Shown: positions 35,383-45,681, counted from the stretch's first letter. The stretch is 64,000 nucleotides of DNA from Colwellia psychrerythraea 34H (GCF_000012325.1 NC_003910.7:1550001-1614000); one strand, 5' to 3'. Notes: generated from the sequence alone by a model not told the origin. Program-made: numbers and translations.

Positions 35383-36222
35383 ATGACTTATTTTCACGCA
35401 ACATTAATCGCTAGCGCACTCACTGTATCTTTTGCATCATCGGCTGTTTACGCCAATAAATCATGCAATGTTGATTTGTCAGCAGGGCTTTCAATCAACG
35501 TTAATTCGATTGAATTTTTGCAAGATGAAGCTGGAAATGATGAGAAAAATCTCAGTTTGTATAAAATAATTGAAGGTAAAAAACTTTTGGTCGACAACCA
35601 GCATATTGACTTATCTGATGATCAACAAGCTCTTGTGAAAAAGTATGATGAAAAAATACGACGCTTAGTGCCTCAAGTTAAAAATGTTGCCATTGAAGGT
35701 GTTGATATGGCTATTGAAGGTGTAAATCTTGCGTTTAATGGTCTACTTGGTGAGGGTAATGCCGTCGCAGCAGATTTAACGACAGAGCTAACGTTAATTC
35801 GAGAACAAGTGTCCACAAACCTATCTATTGAACATGGAGTTTCTGTTGGTGTCGAAGGTCTAGAAAGTGAAGGGTTACTCGGAAAAGACTTTGACAAGCG
35901 TATAGAGTCTGCGGTTGAAAAAGCCGTGCTAAATTCAATGGGCAGTATCTTAATTGCCATCGGTCAACAAATGGTTGCTTCAGAAGGTGACGATCGAAAC
36001 TTTGAAACACGTATGGAAAGTTTTGGTGAAAATATCGAACATGAGATGACAACAAGATCTGCGATAATAGAGAAGAAGGCTGAGGCACTATGTATAAGTA
36101 TTGCTGAGGTTGATGCACTAGAAGAGCAATTAAAAGTTGAAATAGAGCCTCTTGCTCGTATTAATGTTTTTACTGTGACACAAAAAAATTATGAAGAAGA
36201 ATCACACCCTACAGCAAAGTAA
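35383..36222 (+). CDS. DUF2884 (YggN-type) exported protein
   Basis: The 279-residue product has a signal peptide (to about residue 24, SSAVYA) and a family-typical start of the mature part, CNVDLSAGLSINVNSIEF, with one Cys. The middle has a repeated pattern of VAIEGVDMAIEGVNLAFNGLLGEG and SVGVEGLESEGLLGKDFD, then a long helical, acidic C-terminal half. These features match the DUF2884/YggN family of periplasmic proteins, whose function is unknown. It has its own upstream region with a sigma-54-like site and its own terminator, so it is a single-gene unit. TAAGGATAA precedes the ATG. Confidence 0.82.
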   Translation: MTYFHATLIASALTVSFASSAVYANKSCNVDLSAGLSINVNSIEFLQDEAGNDEKNLSLYKIIEGKKLLVDNQHIDLSDDQQALVKKYDEKIRRLVPQVKNVAIEGVDMAIEGVNLAFNGLLGEGNAVAADLTTELTLIREQVSTNLSIEHGVSVGVEGLESEGLLGKDFDKRIESAVEKAVLNSMGSILIAIGQQMVASEGDDRNFETRMESFGENIEHEMTTRSAIIEKKAEALCISIAEVDALEEQLKVEIEPLARINVFTVTQKNYEEESHPTAK

Positions 36223-36271
36223 CTATTAATTAGTCTCGTTAGTTAATACCAAGAATAATGATCAACACACT

Positions 36272-36305
36272 GACCTAGCACTGTTATAATTGCTGGGTCT
36301 TTTTA
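36272..36305 (+). terminator. Rho-independent terminator after the DUF2884 gene
   Basis: GACCTAGCA and TGCTGGGTC pair with one T-G pair around a ten-base loop, followed by TTTTTAT. It lies 50 bp after the stop and just ahead of the DTW-domain gene. Confidence 0.85.
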
Positions 36306-36324
36306 TCCTTATATTTTGTCAAAC

Positions 36325-37125
36325 ATGCACGCTGTTCATCAATTACACCAATATCGTAAAAGCCTAAGTACAACCACCTACAAATCACGAGGACAGCGGG
36401 TAATTCGCTGTCAACTCTGTCAACTTGCTAAGCCATTCTGTATTTGTGAAATATCCCCCCTTAAGGAGAACGTTGAGACAACGGCAGGGTTTTTGTTATT
36501 AATGTATGACACGGAAGTATTAAAACCGAGTAATACTGGTAAACTCATTGCAGATCTAATTCCGGATACCTTTGCTTTTTTATGGTCAAGAACGCAAGAA
36601 AATCCTGATTTATTAGCGGTAATTAATGATGAAAAATGGTTTCCTCTCGTTGTTTTTCCGCAAGAGTATGCTGATGATGAACGTAAAGTATTCACTAATA
36701 ATGTTATCTGCCCTGAAGGTAAACGGCCATTATTTATTATGCTTGATGGTAGTTGGCGTGAAGCTAAAAAAATGTTTCGTAAAAGCCCATATTTAGATAG
36801 ATTTCCAATGGTGTCATTTGACGTGAAAACAGCAATTCAAGCAGTCAGTGGTAATTGTCAAAGTGAGAACAATAGTCAATTATCCCCAGTTGGTCAGGAC
36901 TCTCGTTATACAGTTAGAAAAACTGAGCTTGAACATCAATTTTCAACTGCTGAGGTTGCGGCTAGAGTATTAGATATGCATGGTGAAACTACTAATGCTC
37001 ACATGCTCGATTTATGGTTTGATGTTTTCAATTTCCAATATCAAAAAGGTGTCTGTCAACGTAATAAAGGTAATGTTAATGCCATTGAAAACTATCAAAG
37101 TTTTCTAGCAAAGACATACCGATAA
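36325..37125 (+). CDS. DTW-domain tRNA-uridine aminocarboxypropyltransferase (TapT-like)
   Basis: DTW-domain enzymes transfer the aminocarboxypropyl group of S-adenosylmethionine to uridine in tRNA (acp3U); E. coli TapT (YfiP) modifies position 47. The product of about 266 residues has an N-terminal Cys cluster (RCQLCQLAKPFCICE) that probably binds zinc, the substrate region NTGKLIADLIPDTFAFLWSR, and the name-giving motif as LDGSWREAKKMF. ATG 36325 is my choice; TTG 36316 in frame is possible, and neither has a good ribosome-binding site. It lies 20 bp after a terminator, so its promoter must overlap that region. Which tRNA position it modifies is not shown. Confidence 0.85.
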   Translation: MHAVHQLHQYRKSLSTTTYKSRGQRVIRCQLCQLAKPFCICEISPLKENVETTAGFLLLMYDTEVLKPSNTGKLIADLIPDTFAFLWSRTQENPDLLAVINDEKWFPLVVFPQEYADDERKVFTNNVICPEGKRPLFIMLDGSWREAKKMFRKSPYLDRFPMVSFDVKTAIQAVSGNCQSENNSQLSPVGQDSRYTVRKTELEHQFSTAEVAARVLDMHGETTNAHMLDLWFDVFNFQYQKGVCQRNKGNVNAIENYQSFLAKTYR

Positions 37126-37130
37126 AGCCT

Positions 37131-37171
37131 CTGATTACTGATTACTGATTACTGATTACTGATTACTGATT
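37131..37171 (+). repeat. 7-bp tandem repeat (CTGATTA), nearly six units
   Basis: CTGATTA is repeated five times without change plus six bases, starting six bases after the stop of the DTW-domain gene. It is a simple-sequence repeat outside coding sequence. It is not a CRISPR array, having no spacers. Confidence 0.95.
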
Positions 37172-37195
37172 TGTGACGGGGATATTCTTAATTTA

Positions 37196-37508
37196 ATACC
37201 AATCGGACTAATTTATTGATCACTTAGCGAGAATTAAAAGGCTTAGAGGCAAGGCATTGATTGAAAAGAATGGTTATTCAGGAGAATAAGCTCCTGCATT
37301 CTCTAATAAGCTGCATCCATGCAGCGTCCTTGTCAAAATCAATAACGCCGCATGTAAGCCTTTTAAACTCGCCCTTCGGGAGCTCATTAGCAAACTGATA
37401 ACATCACAAAATGAATGAAATATAGACTAACTATGTTTAACTCATTTTGCTTGTTTTAAGCTCGCTAATGTAACTCTAAGCTGACCAATAAATTAATCCG
37501 TTTGGTAT
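37196..37508 (+). repeat. Structured repeat, type A, copy 3 with a 48-bp insertion
   Basis: It begins ATACCAATCGGACTAATTTA and ends with the matching AATCCGTTTGGTAT. Without the insertion at 37280-37327 the length is 265 bp, the same as the copies at 26605 and 39818, and the sequence is close to both. It lies between the DTW-domain gene and the converging serA, in a 521-bp gap. Confidence 0.88.
37280..37327 (+). repeat. 48-bp double-hairpin insertion inside a type A repeat
   Basis: Compared with the other copies, TTATTC and CCTTGTC are here separated by 48 bp. The insert holds two small hairpins, AGGAG..CTCCT and GCTGCATCCATGCAGC, and sits in the loop of the left large hairpin. It may be a smaller mobile or REP-like unit of its own. 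Confidence 0.7.
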
Positions 37509-37561
37509 AATATAGTATTAGCTTATGTATTAGGGGGAAGCAGTTAACCAAATTTACATAC

Positions 37562-37598
37562 AAAAAGGCCCATTTATAACTTTATAAACGGGCCTTTA
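37562..37598 (-). terminator. Rho-independent terminator of serA
   Basis: AAAGGCCC and GGGCCTTT close a stem continued by TTTATAA / TTATAAA with one mismatch. On the minus strand a run of five T follows. It is 49 bp past the serA stop and may also stop transcription coming from the left. Confidence 0.85.
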
Positions 37599-37646
37599 TT
37601 TTGTGTTGTAAATTATTAAGTAAAGGAGATTTAAATCTTTAAATAA

Positions 37647-38900
37647 TTAATGCAATATTCTAGCGCGTATGGTGCCATCAACATGTTTTAACTGTTCTAA
37701 CGCTAAACTACTATCTTCTGAATCAAGATCAATAACCACATAGCCAATTTTGTCATCGGTTTGTAAGTATTGTGCTGCAATATTAATATTGTGTTCAGCA
37801 AATGCTTGGTTAATTTGAGTCAAAACACCTGGTTGGTTATGGTGAATATGTAATAAACGGCTGGTATTCTTCTGACCTGGAAAAGAGTGATCAGGTAAAG
37901 ATACTTCAGGGAAGTTAACCGCAGATAGACTTGAACCATTATCAGAATACTTAGCTAGCTTTGTTGCTACTTCTAAACCGATATTGGCTTGTGCTTCTTT
38001 TGTACTACCACCAATGTGTGGCGTTAGAATAACATTATCAAATCCGCGTAACGCTGAGATAAACTCGTCATTATTACTCTTTGGCTCAACAGGGAAAACA
38101 TCAATTGCAGCCCCTGCAATTTTTTTACTATCCAAAGCTTGTGCTAAAGCAGGGATATCAACCACAGTTCCTCGAGAAGCATTAATAAAGATAGCGCCTT
38201 GTTTCATTGCTTCGAATTGAGCTTGTGCAATCATATTTTGAGTTTGCGCTGTTTCAGGTACATGTAAGCTCACTACGTCAGACTCACCAAGTAATGCATC
38301 TAATGACGGCGCTTGACTTGCATTACCTAAAGGTAATTTAGTTTCTACGTCGTAAAAGCGTACTCTCATACCTAATGTTTCAGCTAAAATACCTAATTGC
38401 ATGCCAATATGACCGTAACCAATAATACCTAGTACTTTGCCACGGGCTTCTACTGAGCCAACCGCTGATTTCAACCATTCACCACGATGAGCTTTTGCAC
38501 TTTTCTCAGGAATACCACGTAGTAATAATAACGTTTCACCAAGAACAAGCTCAGCAACTGAACGAGTATTTGAAAATGGAGCATTAAAAACAGGGATACC
38601 GCGAGTTTGAGCTGCTTTTAAATCAACTTGATTGGTGCCAATACAAAAACAACCGATAGCAACCAACTTATTCGCATGACTTAGCACTTTTTCAGTTAAC
38701 TGAGTACGTGAGCGAATGCCAATAAAGTGAACATTTGCAATTTTTTCAATTAACTCACTTTCTGAGAGCGAGGTTTTAAGTGATTCAATATTTGAATAAC
38801 CTTTTAGCTTCAATTCTTCTAGAGAGCTTGGGTGCAAGCCTTCAAGTAATAAAATTTTAATCTTACTTTTTGCTAATGAGTTTTGGTTGGCAATGATCAT
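37647..38900 (-). CDS. serA: D-3-phosphoglycerate dehydrogenase SerA
   Basis: SerA oxidises 3-phosphoglycerate with NAD, the first step of serine synthesis. The 417-residue product has the substrate-binding start KILLLEGLHPSSLE, the loop IGIRSRTQLTE, the NAD site IGYGHIGMQLG, and the catalytic set Arg in NASRGTVVDI, Glu in DVFPVEP and His in LTPHIGGST. A C-terminal ACT domain (LLHIHHNQPGVLTQINQ) is the serine-sensing site in the E. coli type enzyme. It lies on the minus strand downstream of rpiA with 181 bp between, a pair conserved in gammaproteobacteria, though usually divergent. Confidence 0.96.
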   Translation of the reverse strand: MIIANQNSLAKSKIKILLLEGLHPSSLEELKLKGYSNIESLKTSLSESELIEKIANVHFIGIRSRTQLTEKVLSHANKLVAIGCFCIGTNQVDLKAAQTRGIPVFNAPFSNTRSVAELVLGETLLLLRGIPEKSAKAHRGEWLKSAVGSVEARGKVLGIIGYGHIGMQLGILAETLGMRVRFYDVETKLPLGNASQAPSLDALLGESDVVSLHVPETAQTQNMIAQAQFEAMKQGAIFINASRGTVVDIPALAQALDSKKIAGAAIDVFPVEPKSNNDEFISALRGFDNVILTPHIGGSTKEAQANIGLEVATKLAKYSDNGSSLSAVNFPEVSLPDHSFPGQKNTSRLLHIHHNQPGVLTQINQAFAEHNINIAAQYLQTDDKIGYVVIDLDSEDSSLALEQLKHVDGTIRARILH

Positions 38901-39081
38901 AAATTGGCTTCACTTATCAAAATTAAACGGCTAAATATACTTTCGTTTAGATGGCTAGATATCTAAATAGAGGTTTAACATATCATATAGTGTATAAACT
39001 CTAAAGGATTTATTGAGCACTTTATAGAATAAATATGCTGAAAATCTGATTTTTTACTTAAAACTAGATGTGTCTAACAAA

Positions 39082-39738
39082 TTATTGGATAACCTGAATT
39101 CCATCTTTGCTACCAAGTACTAATATGTCAGCGCCACGAAGTGCAAACAAACCATTAGTCACAACGCCAACAATAGCGTTAATTTGAGTTTCTAGTGCTT
39201 TTGGATCAAGAATTTCGAGATTGTACACATCAAGGATAACGTTGCCATTATCTGTGGTCACACCTTGACGGTAAACTGGGTCGCCACCTAATTTAACTAA
39301 TTCACGTGCGACATAACTCCGCGCCATAGGTATTACTTCAACAGGCAAAGGAAAGTTACCCAATACTTTTACTTGTTTGGAATCGTCGGCAATGCAAATA
39401 AATTTCTTGGCGACTGCCGCCACGATTTTTTCACGGGTTAATGCTGCGCCACCGCCTTTGATCATCGACATATGACGAGTGATTTCATCGGCACCGTCAA
39501 CGTATACATCTAAAACATCAACACTGTTTAAATCAAATACCTCAATACCGTGTGCTTTTAAACGCTTAGTTGACTCTTCTGAGCTAGAAACAGCACCTGC
39601 TATTTTATCTTTCATCGAGGCTAGAGCTTCAATGAAAAAGTTAACTGTTGAGCCAGTGCCAACACCGACGATAGTATCATTTTCAATGAATTCTAATGCC
39701 TTAATGGCGGCTGCGTTTTTCATTTCATCTTGAGTCAT
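39082..39738 (-). CDS. rpiA: Ribose-5-phosphate isomerase A
   Basis: RpiA interconverts ribose 5-phosphate and ribulose 5-phosphate in the pentose phosphate pathway. The 218-residue product has the phosphate loop [25 protein letters not shown], the catalytic Asp region VDGADEI and [14 protein letters not shown], and the C-terminal [15 protein letters not shown]. All are standard. It is on the minus strand ahead of serA. A type A repeat lies 80 bp upstream of its start, so the promoter is either in that short space or within the repeat. Confidence 0.97.
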   Translation of the reverse strand: MTQDEMKNAAAIKALEFIENDTIVGVGTGSTVNFFIEALASMKDKIAGAVSSSEESTKRLKAHGIEVFDLNSVDVLDVYVDGADEITRHMSMIKGGGAALTREKIVAAVAKKFICIADDSKQVKVLGNFPLPVEVIPMARSYVARELVKLGGDPVYRQGVTTDNGNVILDVYNLEILDPKALETQINAIVGVVTNGLFALRGADILVLGSKDGIQVIQ

Positions 39739-39817
39739 GTTATATGCCTTGTTACCAAACTATTATCGTTTAACTGGATATAAGTGGGTAATAGTAAAGT
39801 GAGTGCCAATAAGCCTT

Positions 39818-40082
39818 ATACCAAACGGACTAATTTATTGGTCAGCTTAGAGTTACGTTAGCGAGCTTAAAACAAGTAAAATGAGTTAAACATAGTTAGT
39901 CTATATTTCATTCATTTTGTAATGTTATCAGTTTGCTAATGAGCTCCCAAAGGGCGAGTTTAAAAGGCTTACATGCGGCGTTATTAATTTTGACAAGGGA
40001 ATAACCATTCTCTTCAATCAATGCCTTGCCTCTAAGCCTTTTAATTCTCGCTAAGTGATCAATAAATTAGTTCGATTGGTAT
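39818..40082 (-). repeat. 265-bp structured repeat, type A, copy 4 (inverted)
   Basis: This copy is the reverse complement of the elements at 26605 and 37196, beginning ATACCAAACGGACTAATTTA on the plus strand and ending CGATTGGTAT. Both hairpins and the terminal inverted repeats are intact. It lies upstream of rpiA. The remaining 240 bp up to the lipoprotein gene show nothing I can name. Confidence 0.88.
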
Positions 40083-40323
40083 TAAAGGCTATAAAAGGCA
40101 ATTATAACACTAAAGTATTCTGATAGTTAAAGGTTAGTTACAACTATGACGGTTTGTTTTAGAAATTTTATGAGGAATCGTTATAGGCAATAATGAGTAG
40201 GTTTATTCGTTGTGGTTAGGGTGAGAAATAAAGATCAAAGGTGAACAGTAATTAATTGTTTATAAGCTGATTTAGTTAAACTTAGATTCAAATAATACGA
40301 AGGCATAATTACCGTCAATAGTG

Positions 40324-40728
40324 TTACTTTGGCAAAGCGCTAATGGTCACTGCATTGATATCCTGGGCAATAGTCTGCGCATATTGTGATCTTGTTCTCG
40401 TACTTATATTTTGGTTCTTTTTATCACCCTTTATTTGCACACCAATAATAGTGCTATCAGGAAAGTAATTCGCTTGACGTTGAGCAAAGGCTAACATCAT
40501 TCGCTGATCTTCAGGCATGGGTCTGTTTAGCAATGAAAGCATTAACTCGTGATCTGATGATGCTGACTTCTTAACAGAGTCTTTTTGGTAAGTGATAAAT
40601 TCATTATGGCTAAATTCTTTAGCAAAGTAGTGGTTGTTTTCACTGCTTGGCTCTACTTGCGCGGTATTAGAACAAGCGCCGAGTACCAGAAAACAAAGTA
40701 AGCAGACTGCTATTTTAAATACTTTCAT
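40324..40728 (-). CDS. Small lipoprotein of unknown function
   Basis: I do not recognise this gene. The 134-residue product starts MKVFKIAVCLLCFLVLGACSN: a lipoprotein signal with the lipobox LGAC, Cys near residue 19. After the Cys the sequence has no Asp in position +2 (Ser), so export to the outer membrane would be expected by the usual rule. The mature part contains QRQANYFPDSTIIGVQIKGD and ends in AQTIAQDINAVTISALPK. It stands alone on the minus strand between the rpiA upstream region and the end of the map-glnD-dapD group. Confidence 0.7.
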   Translation of the reverse strand: MKVFKIAVCLLCFLVLGACSNTAQVEPSSENNHYFAKEFSHNEFITYQKDSVKKSASSDHELMLSLLNRPMPEDQRMMLAFAQRQANYFPDSTIIGVQIKGDKKNQNISTRTRSQYAQTIAQDINAVTISALPK

Positions 40729-40891
40729 AACAAACCTAATGATAAATAATGCGATTGAATTATTATCAATAGAGCAAGTGTTATACCAGAAAGTTAAGTT
40801 TTATAAATAAGGGAGGGTTATAAATTATAATACTATGAAAATATTAACTAAAATGGAGCTATAATATTTTAGTTATTTTTATTTAGTTCAT

Positions 40892-40942
40892 AAAAAAGCT
40901 CGTTTAATGCTTATTTATTAGTAATAAGTATTGAACGAGCTT
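40892..40942 (-). terminator. Terminator of the map-glnD-dapD group
   Basis: AAGCTCGTT and AACGAGCTT close a long stem that continues with one-base bulges through AAT / ATT and CTTATT / AATAAG. On the minus strand it ends in six T. It lies 49 bp past the dapD stop. Confidence 0.85.
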
Positions 40943-40990
40943 GATTATATTAAATAGCGTCAAATTTTTAGCTATTCATTTTTTTAATTA

Positions 40991-41830
40991 TTACTCTTCT
41001 GATACTGCGCGTAATAATTCGTTGATACCAACTTTAGCTAGCGTTTTTGCGTCAACTTTCTTCACGATAATTGCAGCATATAAACTGTATGTACCACAAG
41101 CTGAAGGTAAATTACCTGGCACTACCACTGAGCCAGCAGGTACTCGTCCATAATGTACCTCACCTGTTTCACGGTCAAAAATACGAGTGCTTTGGCCGAT
41201 ATAGACGCCCATAGAAATTACTGCACCTTCTTCTACTATAACGCCTTCAACGATTTCTGAACGTGCGCCAATAAAACAATTATCTTCAATGATGGTTGGT
41301 CCAGCTTGTAAAGGCTCCAACACTCCACCAATACCGACACCGCCAGATAAATGCACATTTTTACCAATTTGTGCACAAGATCCCACTGTTGCCCAAGCAT
41401 CTACCATACAGCCTTCATCGACAAAAGCGCCAATATTGACAAAACTCGGCATTACCACAACATTTTTACCAATAAAACTACCAGTACGAACACTTGCGCC
41501 AGGGACTACACGAACACCGTCAGCTTCAAACATTGCTTGCGTATAACCTTCATACTTCATCGGTACTTTATCAAAAAAAGTACTTTCTGCACCATCAATT
41601 ACTTGGTTATCCCATATACGAAAAGAAAGTAATACCGCTTTTTTAAGCCATTGGTTTACATGCCAGCTGCCATCTACTTTTTCTGCTACGCGTGCACTGC
41701 CGTTATTTAATGCGGCTAACGCATCAAGCACTGCGTTTTTAATCTCACTTGAAACGGTTGCAGGAGAAATACTGGCTCTTTCTTCAAAGGCTTGTTCAAT
41801 TACACTAGCTAAGTGTTTTAAATCTGTCAT
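40991..41830 (-). CDS. dapD: Tetrahydrodipicolinate N-succinyltransferase DapD
   Basis: DapD adds succinyl-CoA to tetrahydrodipicolinate on the way to lysine and diaminopimelate for the cell wall. The 279-residue product has a helical N-terminal part, then left-handed beta-helix hexapeptide repeats ([40 protein letters not shown], the [13 protein letters not shown] block, and [18 protein letters not shown]). The conserved VVVPGNLPS is near the end. It is the last gene of map-glnD-dapD on the minus strand, an order shared with many gammaproteobacteria, and a terminator follows. Confidence 0.97.
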
Positions 41831-41849
41831 TAGGCTTTCCTATTTGAAA

Positions 41850-41881
41850 TTTATTAGTGTTATTTATTAGTGTTATTTATT
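41850..41881 (-). repeat. 13-bp tandem repeat between glnD and dapD
   Basis: TTTATTAGTGTTA occurs twice in direct succession and then begins a third time (TTTATT). It fills much of the 76-bp gap between glnD and dapD, just upstream of the dapD start on the minus strand. Confidence 0.85.
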
Positions 41882-41906
41882 TGTATGATATAGGGCTGTA
41901 AGTTAG

Positions 41907-44543
41907 TTAATCAATTTCTTGCGTTAATCGCAGTGCTAAGGCCTCTTTTTCTTGAGTGGTTAGCGCATCATCTTCTTCGGTAGAAATAGTGAATACATCA
42001 TCAGCTTTTTCACCAAAGGTTGTTATTTTGGCTGAGTGGATATTAACCCGTGCTTCTAAAAATACTTGACTAATGTTGGACAATAAACCGGGTCTATCTA
42101 AGGCTATAATCTCTATCATTGTTCGATTTTTTGCATGTATTTTAATAAAGTTAACGCGTAGTGGCACTTTAAATTTTTTCATGTGTCTCGCTAGCTTTGG
42201 TTCAGGAAGCTCGCAGATATTCACTTGCTGTAGTCTATCAACCAACGCTTGACTCATTTCTTTGGTATAGAAACGTTCTCTTAAAGGTTTATTACGACTG
42301 TCGAGCACGACAAACGTATTTACTGTATAGCCAGTTTTTGTTGTGATAATTTTTGCATCATGAATCGATAATTTTTTTGTTACCAAAAATGAAACTGTAC
42401 TGGCAAAGGTATTGTTTTTTTCTTTTGTGAAAATAAATACTTCCGTGCCACCTCTATAAGGTATCGGGCTAATGAGTACCAGTGGTTTTTCTCTATCGTG
42501 CTCGACAATGTTCTGACATTGTCGGGCTATTTGCTCTGGTGAATAACGTAAAAAATAGTCAATTCTAAATTCACGCCATAAGGCTTTAATACTTTGCTCA
42601 TCAACATTATTTTCGTTTAACAAAGCCAAGGCTTGTTGTTGATTTTCTCTAATTTTAGAACGAACTTCTACCGGTTTTTCTAAACCATGTCGGAATGCAC
42701 TTAAGGTATTAAAATAAAGCTCTTCAAGCAAGTTTGCTTTCCAGTTATTCCAAAGACTTTCGTTGGTTCCGCGCATATCAGCAACGGTTAAACAATAGAG
42801 GTAATTTAAATGTGCTTCATCTCGAACTATTTCACCAAAAGTACGAATGACATTCTCGTCATTGATATCACGACGCTGAGCAGTAACAGACATTAATAAA
42901 TGATGCTCAACAAGCCATGCCACCATATTACTGTCGTGTTTGCTTAATTGATGTGACAAGCAAAAAGTTAAGGCATCAACAGCCCCTAATTTAGCATGGT
43001 CACCACCACGACCTTTGCCAATATCATGGAAAAATCCAGCAAGGTAAAGGACTTCCGGTTTACGAATTTTTTGTACTATTTTACTACATAACGGAAATTT
43101 ATGATTATGCTCTTTTTGACTGAATTGGTGTAAATTCTTAATGACTCGGTAGCTATGTTCATCCACTGAGTATGCATGGAATAGGTCAAATTGCATTTGC
43201 CCCGCGATATTTCGCCACAGCGGTAAATATGAGCTTAGTATGCTATGTCTGTGCATCAAAGTTAATGCTAAACCCAAACCACGTGGATGACGAATAATAG
43301 CCATAAACATTCGGCGACATTCTGCATAATCGATTAATCCGGAAATTAATCGTCTACGTGCATTACGCATTAACCTCATGGTGTGCGAGTGTATACCTTT
43401 AATGCCGGGTTCTTGCGCAATAATCAAAAACATTTCAATCATTTTGACTGGTCGCATAAATATGCGATCATTTCTGGTATTGATTAATTTATCAACCAGC
43501 TCAAAATCTTGGTTAATAATACTAATATTACTTAGCTCGGGTTTCTTAATGATAGCTTGTTCAAAATGCTGTAACAGCATAGTATTTAATTCAGTAACCC
43601 GTGCAATGATACGAAAAAAACGTTTCATCATTCGTTCTACAGGGGCTTTCCCTTCGTCACCAAAGCCCATCATTTTCGCAACATCAGCTTGATAGTCAAA
43701 CAAAAGGCGATTTTCGCTACGACCAGCAACGAAGTGCAGTGCAAAACGCATGCGCCATAGATAATCTTGTGATTCTAATAGCTCAAAAAATTCATTTGGG
43801 TAGAGGTAGTCGTGTTCAACCAGTTCTTCTAAGGAGTCGGCTGAAAAGTGACGTTTAGCCACCCAAGCGATAGTTTGAATATCACGTAAACCACCGGGGT
43901 TTGCTTTTAAGTTTGGTTCAAGGGTATATGCTGCCCCTCGGTATTGCTGATGTCTTGCTTCTTGTTCTTTACATTTGGCAATAAAGAATTTCTCAGAGGT
44001 CCAAAAAACGTCTTCACTTAATAGAGGCGTTAATTGTTGGGTAAGCGTTTCATTACCGGCAACCTGTCGCATTTCCATTAAATTAGTCGCAACGGTTACT
44101 TCTTTTACCGCTTGTTTTAAACACTCTTTAATAGAACGAACACTGTGACCAATATCAAGTTTTATATCCCAAAGCTGGGTAATAAAGCTTGATATTTTTT
44201 CTTCAAGTTCTAGGTCTACTTCTTCTTGGGTTAATAATAATATATCAACGTCAGATTGGGGATGTAACTCCCCGCGACCATAACCACCAACAGCAATCAG
44301 GGTGATTTGAAATTCATCAAGATGGTGCTGGCACCAAAGCTTCTTTAAAATAGCATCTACAAAAACAGCTCGTGCAGATAATAAGTCGTTTATATCGTTT
44401 TCAATAAAAACGTCTTTTAACCAAGTATTAAATGATTGGCTTAATTGACAGATGTCTCGAGTAGATAAAAAGTCAGCACTAATAGCCAGCTGATTAATAA
44501 AGTGTGACGGAACTATATGTACGGATACGGGATGACTAGTCAA
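41907..44543 (-). CDS. glnD: Bifunctional uridylyltransferase/uridylyl-removing enzyme GlnD
   Basis: GlnD senses glutamine and adds or removes UMP on the PII protein, controlling nitrogen assimilation. The 878-residue product has the nucleotidyltransferase site [19 protein letters not shown] near residue 85, a GlnD helical part, the HD domain with [17 protein letters not shown] near 480 for UMP removal, and two C-terminal ACT domains: one with [11 protein letters not shown] and one with [20 protein letters not shown], where glutamine is sensed. Length is as in E. coli. It lies between map and dapD on the minus strand. Confidence 0.97.
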
Positions 44544-44651
44544 GGGCTTACCTTTTATCTATAGCGATTAATCTGTAGTTTTTAATATATTGTACCCATT
44601 ATCAATCAATATGCATGGTTCCCGCACTTTGAATGTTAACGGATATCGATA

Positions 44652-45440
44652 CTAATTATGTAATATACGCGCAATCGTTTCTTCTTCACGCAACGTTAAA
44701 ATCTCACAACCGGTTTTAGTTACTACAATAGTGTGTTCCCATTGAGCAGATCTTTTACCATCGGCTGTATAAACAGTCCAGTTATCAGTTTTGTCTAAAG
44801 TAGTACCGGCGCGGCCTAAGTTAACCATAGGCTCAATGGTGAAACACATGCCTACTTCCATTTTAGTTTTGTCATTATTTTTATAGTGCATAATTTGTGG
44901 TTCTTCATGAAACTCTTTACCGATACCATGACCACAATAATCTTTAACAATAGAATAACGACCTGATTTTTTAATGAACTTTTGAATAGTTGCGCCAATT
45001 TCACCAAACGTGGCGCCTGGTTTAACTTTCTTGAGTGCTAAATAAAGTGATTCTTGCGTAATACGACAGAGGCGATTATCTTCAGCGGAGGGCTCACCAA
45101 TAATAAACATTTTACTAGTATCACCATGATAACCATCTTTAATTACGGTGATATCAATATTAATAATATCGCCATCGGCTAACACAGTTGCATCAGGAAT
45201 ACCGTGGCAAACAACATGGTTAACAGAAGTACAAATAGACTTAGGGAAGTGATGATAGTTCAGTGGTGCAGATATAGCATGTTGAACATTTTCTGTGTAA
45301 TCGGCACATAAGGTATTAAGTTCATCAGTGCTAATCCCCGCTTTTACATGCGGAGCGATCATTTCTAAAACGTCAGCAGCTAATTGTCCAGCAATTCGCA
45401 TTTTGGCTATTTCGTCTTGGCTTTTTATGGTGATGGCCAT
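44652..45440 (-). CDS. map: Methionine aminopeptidase, type I
   Basis: Map removes the initiator methionine from new proteins. I start it at the ATG at 45440 (MAITIKSQDEI), which has AAGAGA nine bases ahead; a TTG three codons earlier is too close to that site. The 262-residue product shows the five metal ligands: Asp in INIDITVIKDG, Asp in YHGDTSKMF, His in CGHGIGKEFHEEP, Glu in FTIEPM and Glu in QWEHTIVV. It is divergent from rpsB, as in E. coli and many relatives, though here a DsbA-like gene and two repeats lie between. Confidence 0.96.
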   Translation of the reverse strand: MAITIKSQDEIAKMRIAGQLAADVLEMIAPHVKAGISTDELNTLCADYTENVQHAISAPLNYHHFPKSICTSVNHVVCHGIPDATVLADGDIINIDITVIKDGYHGDTSKMFIIGEPSAEDNRLCRITQESLYLALKKVKPGATFGEIGATIQKFIKKSGRYSIVKDYCGHGIGKEFHEEPQIMHYKNNDKTKMEVGMCFTIEPMVNLGRAGTTLDKTDNWTVYTADGKRSAQWEHTIVVTKTGCEILTLREEETIARILHN

Positions 45441-45508
45441 CTTGTTCAATCTCTTTTAGTTTGCGCTAGCCACAGTATTACTTGCGACTGAGCTTTCAAT
45501 TAATTTTA

Positions 45509-45681
45509 ATACCAATAACACTAACTAAATGACCATTTGTAAGTGGTCTAAATATCAATAACCTTGTTGCTTTCAATTGTAATAGTCAGCTATTACTCAA
45601 TCAAGCGCCTTGCTTTTGAAGATTTATTATCATTGCTTATTTACAATGAAAGCTATAACCCATAATTAACGTCATTGGTAT
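45509..45681 (-). repeat. Shorter (173-bp) relative of the structured repeat
   Basis: The ends are ATACCAATAACACTAACTA and, inverted, ATACCAATGACGTTAATTA, so the outer eight bases are the type A ends. Inside, CAATCAAGCGCCTTGCT resembles the inverted core of the larger copies, and other short inverted repeats are present. It looks like a deleted or separate subfamily member. It fills most of the gap between the DsbA-like gene and map. Confidence 0.6.

Noticed and set aside
37131..37171. Tandem repeat considered as a CRISPR fragment
   Set aside because: Units are 7 bp, directly joined, without spacers, and no cas genes are near.
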